This document shows, piece by piece, positions 23,311 to 28,235 of a stretch of DNA of 28,235 nucleotides. The notes beneath the pieces are model-generated. The model was given only the letters and a program-made list of their open reading frames with translations, did no database searches and was not told the DNA's origin. Every line of letters begins with the position of its first letter. Positions within the stretch are counted from its first letter, which is position 1. This DNA is from Glaciecola sp964418575 (GTDB lineage: Bacteria > Pseudomonadota > Gammaproteobacteria > Enterobacterales > Alteromonadaceae), in contig CAYQMI010000046.1 of assembly GCA_964418575.1 (NCBI GenBank), forward strand, positions 1-28,235. Reading direction: 5' to 3'. Position numbers and translations under genes: made by a program.

Positions 23311-23337
23311 AAAAAACCAGCGCTAGCTGGTTTTTTT
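23311..23337. terminator. Bidirectional intrinsic terminator after nusG
   Basis: AAAAAA-CCAGC-GCTA-GCTGG-TTTTTTT: a 5-bp GC stem extended by six A-T pairs, with a T-run on the plus strand and an A-run before it, so it can serve both nusG and the opposing SGNH hydrolase gene. Confidence 0.9.
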
Positions 23338-23372
23338 ATATCAAAAAAGCATCGCACTTAGCGAAGCACCTG

Positions 23373-24212
23373 TTATTTTGTATCGGGGCTATCAACAAAA
23401 CGCTCGACGTAGGGCTCAATGGCTCTTGCCCATACCAAGTATTGTTCACTCTCAGGATGAAGTAAATCTGCCATCACATCAGTCGAAAGCTCGCCATTTT
23501 CATCCAGAAATAGATAATTCATATCCAACCAAAAAATAGAGCGATTATCAGCATAAGACTTGATCAATTGATTTACTTCTTGATTAAGTACACGAAGCGG
23601 GCTGTCGCTATGTGCACTGCGCGGTAAAATGGCCAGTAAAAGTATTTTACTGTTTGGTAGCCTTTCCTGAAGCTCATCTAATATATGTCGAACACCTAAT
23701 GCGGTCTCTTCTGCTGGGTCTTGCCTGTGCCCAGTATTATTAGTGCCAATCATTAGCACGACTAACTTAGGCGCTAAGTTCTCCACCGCACCGTTTTGTA
23801 AGCGCCATAAAACATGCTCTGTTCTATCGCCACCAAAACCTAAATTGAGAGCGTTGCGCTCAGTGTAAAAGTCTTGCCAATACGCGGCTCCTTTAGATTC
23901 CCAATTATGCGTAATTGAGTCTCCAAGAAATACTAAATCGATATTGTACTGTCGTTGCTTAATCTCGTTTAGTTTGGCCTGGTGACGAGGTAGCCACCAT
24001 TCAACCGCCCACGGTGCCGTATGCACTGATGCTTGAATGGCTAAAGCTTGTGGATTAACAGCTTGCTGGCTCGTAGATGACTCAGCGTCTATCCGCGGAG
24101 CATCTTGTGTGTTGCTTTGGGTATTGTCGATTACAGAGCTATGCGTAGCAAATGTGATGATAATCGCAATACAAGCGATCGATTTACAAAAAAAAGCAAA
24201 CTTCCCTGGCAT
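23373..24212 (-). CDS. Exported SGNH/GDSL hydrolase (PAF-acetylhydrolase-like)
   Basis: 279 aa from ATG 24212, which has GAGGG 5 nt upstream; a GTG at 24224 is possible. A hydrophobic N-terminus (residues 5-22) is a signal peptide or anchor, so it acts in the periplasm. All four SGNH blocks are present: block I GDSIT with nucleophile S99, block II G128 in GFGGDRT, block III N158 in GTNN, block V D249 and H252 in DLLHP. Serine esterase; similar proteins resemble the mammalian PAF-AH 1b catalytic subunit and sialate or acyl-sugar esterases. It is the last gene of the PstS-like/porin/GGDEF operon. Confidence 0.87.
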   Translation of the reverse strand: MPGKFAFFCKSIACIAIIITFATHSSVIDNTQSNTQDAPRIDAESSTSQQAVNPQALAIQASVHTAPWAVEWWLPRHQAKLNEIKQRQYNIDLVFLGDSITHNWESKGAAYWQDFYTERNALNLGFGGDRTEHVLWRLQNGAVENLAPKLVVLMIGTNNTGHRQDPAEETALGVRHILDELQERLPNSKILLLAILPRSAHSDSPLRVLNQEVNQLIKSYADNRSIFWLDMNYLFLDENGELSTDVMADLLHPESEQYLVWARAIEPYVERFVDSPDTK

Positions 24213-24224
24213 AGCGGCCCTCAC

Positions 24225-25796
24225 TTAAAAAACGGTCGATATTTGGTATTGATTGCGTCCTGACTCTTTAATGGCATACATCAAAGTATCTGCCTGACTA
24301 ATCAAGGTTTCAATCTTTTGCGGTTCACTGTAAAGGGTTCGAATTATTCCAATACTTGCACCCACTTCAACGGTAACTGCATGGTTAAGTGAAATATCTT
24401 GCTGTATTCGTCTAAGTAATAATTCAGCAAACTCCGTCATGCTCTTATCACCGTCCATAGTCACGCCGAGCAAGAACTCATCTCCACCCCACCTAACAAG
24501 CGACGCTTCAGAGTCTTCAATTAATTCCTGTATACGTTTGCTGATTGTTTTAAGCACGATATCACCAGCGTCATGCCCATGAGTATCGTTTATGGGTTTA
24601 AAACGGTCTAAGTCTATCATCATCAGTGAAAACAGCTGCTGATTCTTCACAGCGACATCTAGCTGGGCTTGCAGTTTGGATTTCCCAGAACGTCTGTTAA
24701 GCAAACCCGTTAATGAGTCGTGGTCAGCCTCATAGCGTGTTTTTAGCTCTTGTTGGCGACGAGCAGTAACATCATAAACAATTACCTCTAATAAGTTTTC
24801 AGAGTCAGCACGCGCAACTTCTCTGCTGTCGAGTATTCGAGAAAACAAGCAATGCAAGTAGCGCTTCTCACCATTTTTAATGCTTACAAAGTCGATGTCT
24901 ATCTGCGAAACAGACTCACTGGTGCGCAATATATTGAGCTGTTCCCTGACTTTTTTGGACTCATCGAATAGGGAGGCAAACTCCTCTTGTAGAACGTGTT
25001 TGCTAAACAAGGACTTAAACGCAGGGTTGGCAATGGTGACCTCTCCTTTACCAGAAATCAGTGCAATCCCCGCGGTTGCTTGCTCAAAGAGCAAACGAAA
25101 GCGCTTTTGCAACTCGTCATTAGTTTGCCTGAGTATCTTTTCAGAACGGAAGCGCGTTTGTAGCGCCCCAATCAAGTTGTTAGTTTTTAATATTAATTTG
25201 CCAATCTCATCACGCTTACTATATTCGATATTAACAAGCGTCATTTTTTCAGGGTTTGAAGTATCGACTTTTTCAAAAGCCTCAGATAAAAAGCGCAGCG
25301 GATTTGTTAGTTTTAGATTCACATAAATGCCAACAATTAAGGCAATGATTGTGCTCAGTGCAATTAAGGTCAGAGCGGTTTGAATGCTATTTGAAGTGGC
25401 TTGGGTTTGAATAAAGTTAGTATCGGGATAAATTGTCAATTGGCCTATTTGTTCGGCTTCATCAAAAGGATTCCTGAGGCTCACAATCACCGTGTTATCG
25501 GTTTGGGTGTTTCGGCCTGAACTTGCGAGCTGTTCGTTATGTGCAGAAATAGATGCAAAGGAAATCAAATCGTTGGTAGCTAGGCCGTCTACTATCTCGT
25601 CGGCAAGTTCAGTATCAAGAAGATAAGCAGCAATTGAACTGGTGCCCTGGTCGTTTTGAGCCATTTGCATAACGAGGTTTTGGCTTTGTTGTGTGGAATG
25701 ATCTAATTGAATATGAAAGTTCATAAACGCCACCGCCGAAGAAATGGCGATAGAAATAAACCCAATAATCAAAGAGATTCTCACAGAAAGCGACAT
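24225..25796 (-). CDS. Membrane diguanylate cyclase with HAMP, PAS and GGDEF domains
   Basis: 523 aa. TM1 (8-28), a periplasmic CHASE8-like domain (30-137), TM2 (138-158), HAMP (about 160-215), PAS (about 233-345) and GGDEF (357-523). The active site is canonical, GGDEF at 437-441 (RWGGDEF), with IDLDRFKPINDTHGHDAGD intact, so c-di-GMP synthesis is expected. The I-site RxxD is replaced by DSEA (428-431), so product inhibition at that site is probably lost. ATG start; it begins 19 bp after the porin stop. It likely reads a periplasmic signal linked to the porin and PstS-like protein, which is inference. Confidence 0.92.
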   Translation of the reverse strand: MSLSVRISLIIGFISIAISSAVAFMNFHIQLDHSTQQSQNLVMQMAQNDQGTSSIAAYLLDTELADEIVDGLATNDLISFASISAHNEQLASSGRNTQTDNTVIVSLRNPFDEAEQIGQLTIYPDTNFIQTQATSNSIQTALTLIALSTIIALIVGIYVNLKLTNPLRFLSEAFEKVDTSNPEKMTLVNIEYSKRDEIGKLILKTNNLIGALQTRFRSEKILRQTNDELQKRFRLLFEQATAGIALISGKGEVTIANPAFKSLFSKHVLQEEFASLFDESKKVREQLNILRTSESVSQIDIDFVSIKNGEKRYLHCLFSRILDSREVARADSENLLEVIVYDVTARRQQELKTRYEADHDSLTGLLNRRSGKSKLQAQLDVAVKNQQLFSLMMIDLDRFKPINDTHGHDAGDIVLKTISKRIQELIEDSEASLVRWGGDEFLLGVTMDGDKSMTEFAELLLRRIQQDISLNHAVTVEVGASIGIIRTLYSEPQKIETLISQADTLMYAIKESGRNQYQISTVF

Positions 25797-25815
25797 TGTA
25801 GACTTTTACCTCATA

Positions 25816-27090
25816 CTAAAAAGTAGTGCTAAGACTTAAGCTTGTCACATTGTACGATGTTTCGCCATCATTGCTTACATTGCCATTTTTCACATCGAAC
25901 AATCCGCTTCCTTGTTCGTCGATGCGAAAGTGGTCAAACTGCGATTTAAGGGCCCAGTTGCTACCAATATCCCAACGCAGCCCAAGGCTTATTGATGATT
26001 GGTCTACAGACGACCCTATGGCAACGTCGTTAGCCGGTTGTACTGAATCCGACAAAGCGTCAAACAGCTGGGCCGGGAGCGATTGCTCCAATGAAGCTAA
26101 ATCAATTATGCCGGGCTCTTGGTCACGCTTAGACCGAGATATGGTGACGAAAGGCATCAGTGTTTGATGATTGTACGCCAGTGAAACGTATCCAAACCGT
26201 GATGCGGGAGTAAACGCCCATTCACCATCATAGTTACCATATTCAGCTGTAATTTCGAATTTCTCAAAATTATATTTACCACTCAAAGAATAATAGCTGA
26301 CGCGTTCATCGTCGGGAATGAGAGCGCTCTCAATTTCCTCAAATATCGGAGAAAGTAAAGGCGGAGCGAGAAGAGGTGCAGCGCGAACCCGGTCAATTTC
26401 TGCAAAATCAAAGTCATCTAATCTTGCACTTAGATATGCACCTTGTATTTTCCAATTGTCGGATTGTAACTCTATATTCAACACAACTAAGTCTTGATAG
26501 CTTAATTCAAAAACACCGTCGTCATTGTCGTTGTTAAGTTTACTCTCTCCGAACGCGGCACTTAATTTGAGAAACCCTAAATTGGTATCAACAGTGTAAT
26601 CAACTTGAGCGCCGTCCATGTTGCCAAGAGAGCCAACGGTTGAATACATTTCTACGGGCGGTCTTACCCAATACGAGGCCTGCCCGACGTATCTGAAATC
26701 AGTAAATAAATAACTATTGGTGCTGAAACGCCCAGCTTTAAGGCTCCAGTTGCGGTTAATTTGATAGCGTAAAAACGCCAATTCTAAATAGTTTGAAAAG
26801 GTGTTATCTGTGCGGTCCTGTATAACAACTTGCCCTACAAAGTCGAAATCGTTAGAAAGGTCGGCATTTACTTGTAAGCCGAGCAAAGAATCTGGCGCGA
26901 ATGAAAAACCGTCTCGCCCTTTATTGATAAGTTGTGAGCGAAAGCCAAATTCATCGCCGTTTGAATAGGTAGCGCCTAGATTAGCAAATCCACTAAATTT
27001 AAACATCGAATCACCGGCCTGCGCATAATGCGAAAACAGGCTAGAGCTAAATAAACTCAACAGCGCGAGTGATTTATAATTGATAGACAA
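25816..27090 (-). CDS. Outer-membrane beta-barrel porin
   Basis: 424 aa with a signal peptide (cut after AQA, residue 25) and alternating beta-strand patterns through the protein. It ends in a C-terminal Phe (LSLSTTF), the BAM recognition signal. Segments FSGFANLGATYSN, LELAFLRYQINRNWSLKAGRF and GLRWDIGSNWALKSQFDH are typical of 16-strand porins. The start is TTG at 27090 with AGGAG 7 nt upstream; it overlaps the end of the PstS-like gene by 17 bp. Substrate unknown. Coupling to a PBP-type protein and a cyclase suggests regulated uptake or sensing. Confidence 0.85.
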   Translation of the reverse strand: MSINYKSLALLSLFSSSLFSHYAQAGDSMFKFSGFANLGATYSNGDEFGFRSQLINKGRDGFSFAPDSLLGLQVNADLSNDFDFVGQVVIQDRTDNTFSNYLELAFLRYQINRNWSLKAGRFSTNSYLFTDFRYVGQASYWVRPPVEMYSTVGSLGNMDGAQVDYTVDTNLGFLKLSAAFGESKLNNDNDDGVFELSYQDLVVLNIELQSDNWKIQGAYLSARLDDFDFAEIDRVRAAPLLAPPLLSPIFEEIESALIPDDERVSYYSLSGKYNFEKFEITAEYGNYDGEWAFTPASRFGYVSLAYNHQTLMPFVTISRSKRDQEPGIIDLASLEQSLPAQLFDALSDSVQPANDVAIGSSVDQSSISLGLRWDIGSNWALKSQFDHFRIDEQGSGLFDVKNGNVSNDGETSYNVTSLSLSTTF

Positions 27091-27553
27091 TCTTCATCTC
27101 CTGAGTCACATCTGCGGTTAGTACGTAAGCAATTGAGCTTTGCGTTTGAGTAACCAAAGCCTCTACTTCTTCTGCTGAACTTACTGAGAGCGGGGGTTGC
27201 GCTCTACCGGAAAAAAGCAAACGAGACCAATAGGCTTTTATTTTGCGTTCGTCTTTGCCCACCAGGCGCTGATAAAAGGCCTGTTTCGCCGCACTGCCAT
27301 CTGGAAGGTCAATGGGCTCTGCGTCTAGTCCATTTGGAAAGGTATTAAAGCGCCCCATGTATATATCGATGATGTCTTTTTTACTCATCTGTTCGATAGG
27401 GTTGTTTGCGCTTACCACTACTGAGATTTGAGGTATTTCATCAGAGTTTGCCTGAATAGAGAAAGCGCATAATCCGAATATTACAAACAGCAGTGCACCG
27501 ACCAATAAAAAACGGCCTTTGTTGCTGTGCTTATATAGTCGGTTTATTTGCAT
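27074..27553 (-). CDS. PstS-like periplasmic/anchored binding protein (short form)
   Basis: 159 aa with an N-terminal hydrophobic segment (15-33) acting as signal or anchor, then a short PBP-like domain: VVVSANNPIEQMSKKDIIDIYMGR, PDGSAAKQAFYQRLVGKDE and YWSRLLFSGRAQPP. These resemble the phosphate-binding PstS family, but the protein is about half its length, so it is one lobe or a specialised sensor domain. ATG with GGAG. First gene of the minus-strand operon; no transporter permease or ATPase accompanies it, so phosphate import is unlikely. Confidence 0.75.
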   Translation of the reverse strand: MQINRLYKHSNKGRFLLVGALLFVIFGLCAFSIQANSDEIPQISVVVSANNPIEQMSKKDIIDIYMGRFNTFPNGLDAEPIDLPDGSAAKQAFYQRLVGKDERKIKAYWSRLLFSGRAQPPLSVSSAEEVEALVTQTQSSIAYVLTADVTQEMKIVYQL

Positions 27554-27765
27554 GTGCTCCGTCGGCGCTATTATGATGGCGCGAAAATAGTTACAGGATT
27601 ATCGTCAATAATAATATAAAACTTAAACTTATTGTTAATTTACTTCGCGCATTGATTTTTAAGCAGTTTTCAAATAAGCGCGTCAAATTACAAACGTTTT
27701 GAGTATGTATGAATGACAACTTGCAAAAAAAGCGCCAAAAATGTCAGTTTTGTTCAAATAAAGGC

Positions 27766-27794
27766 TTGCCATAATTTATCGAAAAGCCTATAAT
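27766..27794 (+). promoter_or_regulatory. Strong promoter of the rplK operon
   Basis: -35 TTGCCA (27766-27771), 17-bp spacer and consensus -10 TATAAT (27789-27794), followed by a GC-rich discriminator TTGCGCCC. Start expected near 27801. The promoter explains how rplK can be expressed apart from nusG. Confidence 0.85.
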
Positions 27795-27814
27795 TTGCGC
27801 CCTTTTTTATGGAT

Positions 27815-27863
27815 GGGAAGCCGGCGAAATAGATATTCTCTATATCTATTAGGCGTTTAACCC
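27815..27863 (+). promoter_or_regulatory. Candidate L1-binding leader structure before rplK
   Basis: A two-part stem in the 5' leader: outer GGG/CCC and AAGCC/GGCGTT (one bulge), an asymmetric internal loop GGCGA, and an inner 9-bp stem AATAGATAT / ATATCTATT with loop TCTCT. Two stems joined by asymmetric loops are the general form of L1 sites in rplK-rplA leaders, where L1 represses its own translation. Assigned by position and shape only. Confidence 0.4.
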
Positions 27864-27886
27864 ACAACTTAGAGAGCATTAAAAAC

Positions 27887-28235
27887 ATGGCAAAGAAAGT
27901 ATCTGGCTTAATAAAGCTACAGGTTAAAGCAGGCGCTGCTAACCCGTCACCGCCAGTTGGTCCAGCACTTGGTCAACACGGTGTAAACATCATGGAATTC
28001 TGTAAAGCGTTTAACGCAAAAACAGAGTCTATTGAGAAAGGCGCTCCTGTTCCAGTAGTTATCACTGTATACGAAGATCGTTCGTTTACCTTTGAAACTA
28101 AAACTCCCCCTGCATCATTTTTATTATTAAAAGCTGCTGGTGTTAAAAGTGGTTCTGGTCGTCCGAATACGGAAAAAGTGGGTTCAGTAACTCGCGCGCA
28201 ATTAGAAGAAATTGCAAAAGCGAAAGAACCAGACC
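27887..28235 (+). CDS. rplK: 50S ribosomal protein L11 (partial, cut by window end)
   Basis: First 116 codons of L11: MAKKVSGLIKLQVKAGAANP, the conserved PPVGPALGQHGVNIMEFCKAFN, then TPPASFLLLKAAGVKSGSG. The protein is normally about 142 aa, so some 25 residues lie beyond the window. It binds 23S rRNA helices 43-44 at the GTPase centre and is required for RelA activation. ATG with GAGAG upstream. rplA is expected next. Confidence 0.97.
   Translation, partial: MAKKVSGLIKLQVKAGAANPSPPVGPALGQHGVNIMEFCKAFNAKTESIEKGAPVPVVITVYEDRSFTFETKTPPASFLLLKAAGVKSGSGRPNTEKVGSVTRAQLEEIAKAKEPD

Larger units (their letters stand above)
27554..27886. other. Divergent intergenic region, PstS-like operon and rplK
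   Basis: 333 bp without a gene. The left part is AT-rich and must hold the minus-strand operon promoter; TTGACG near 27605 on the minus strand lacks a matching -10, so none is called. The right part holds the rplK promoter and leader listed separately. Confidence 0.6.

Noticed and set aside
1..28235. CRISPR array, insertion sequence or integrated prophage
   Set aside because: No regularly spaced repeats, transposase, integrase or structural phage genes were seen; the muramidase is isolated.

Overview
The window (about 28 kb, moderate GC, one 100-N scaffold gap at 7206-7305) looks like chromosome of a marine gammaproteobacterium, most likely an Alteromonadales/Alteromonadaceae relative. This placement is inferred from PyrC, DbpA, YgaV/YgaP, SecE, NusG and L11 sequences of gammaproteobacterial type, a PEP-CTERM envelope protein, several membrane GGDEF proteins and the tRNA-Trp-secE-nusG order. 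The N run suggests a draft assembly. No CRISPR array, insertion sequence or rRNA was seen.

Layout. 1-2.5 kb: pyrC and dbpA, back to back. 2.5-3.4 kb (minus): ygaP-like rhodanese/membrane protein and its ygaV/SqrR-like ArsR regulator, with a candidate operator upstream. 3.5-5.9 kb: MAPEG membrane protein and an ABC exporter whose 3' end runs into a degenerate tandem repeat. 6.0-8.5 kb (minus): a sensor-type GGDEF protein with a degenerate active site, its N-terminus lost in the gap, and an exported TPR protein. 8.8-10.6 kb: a CadC/ToxR-like membrane transcription regulator with a periplasmic TPR region, divergent from the TPR protein. 10.9-11.7 kb: a PEP-CTERM protein with a good terminator.

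11.9-19.9 kb is the most unusual block. It holds a circularly permuted ATP-grasp protein, an alpha-E protein and a zinc-ribbon metallopeptidase (DUF2248 type) on the plus strand. Facing them on the minus strand are a DUF2126 amidoligase-like protein, a transglutaminase, an Anbu proteasome-type NTN hydrolase and a two-CBS protein. The two halves meet in a 14-bp overlap of 3' ends. Family knowledge (comparative genomics of amidoligases) links ATP-grasp, alpha-E, DUF2126, transglutaminase and Anbu to the synthesis and removal of an unknown peptide or amide modification. The metallopeptidase and CBS gene here would extend that set. The substrate is unknown.

20.1-21.3 kb: a pesticin/T4-type muramidase coupled to a small lipoprotein, followed by a perfect LacI-type palindrome. 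21.3-22.0 kb (minus): an iodotyrosine-deiodinase-like flavoprotein. 22.2-23.3 kb: promoter, tRNA-Trp, secE, nusG and a bidirectional terminator. 23.4-27.6 kb (minus): a compact four-gene operon (PstS-like protein, porin, CHASE8-like/HAMP/PAS/GGDEF protein, SGNH hydrolase) that separates nusG from rplK. From 27.8 kb: a strong promoter, a possible L1-binding leader and the start of rplK, cut by the window end.
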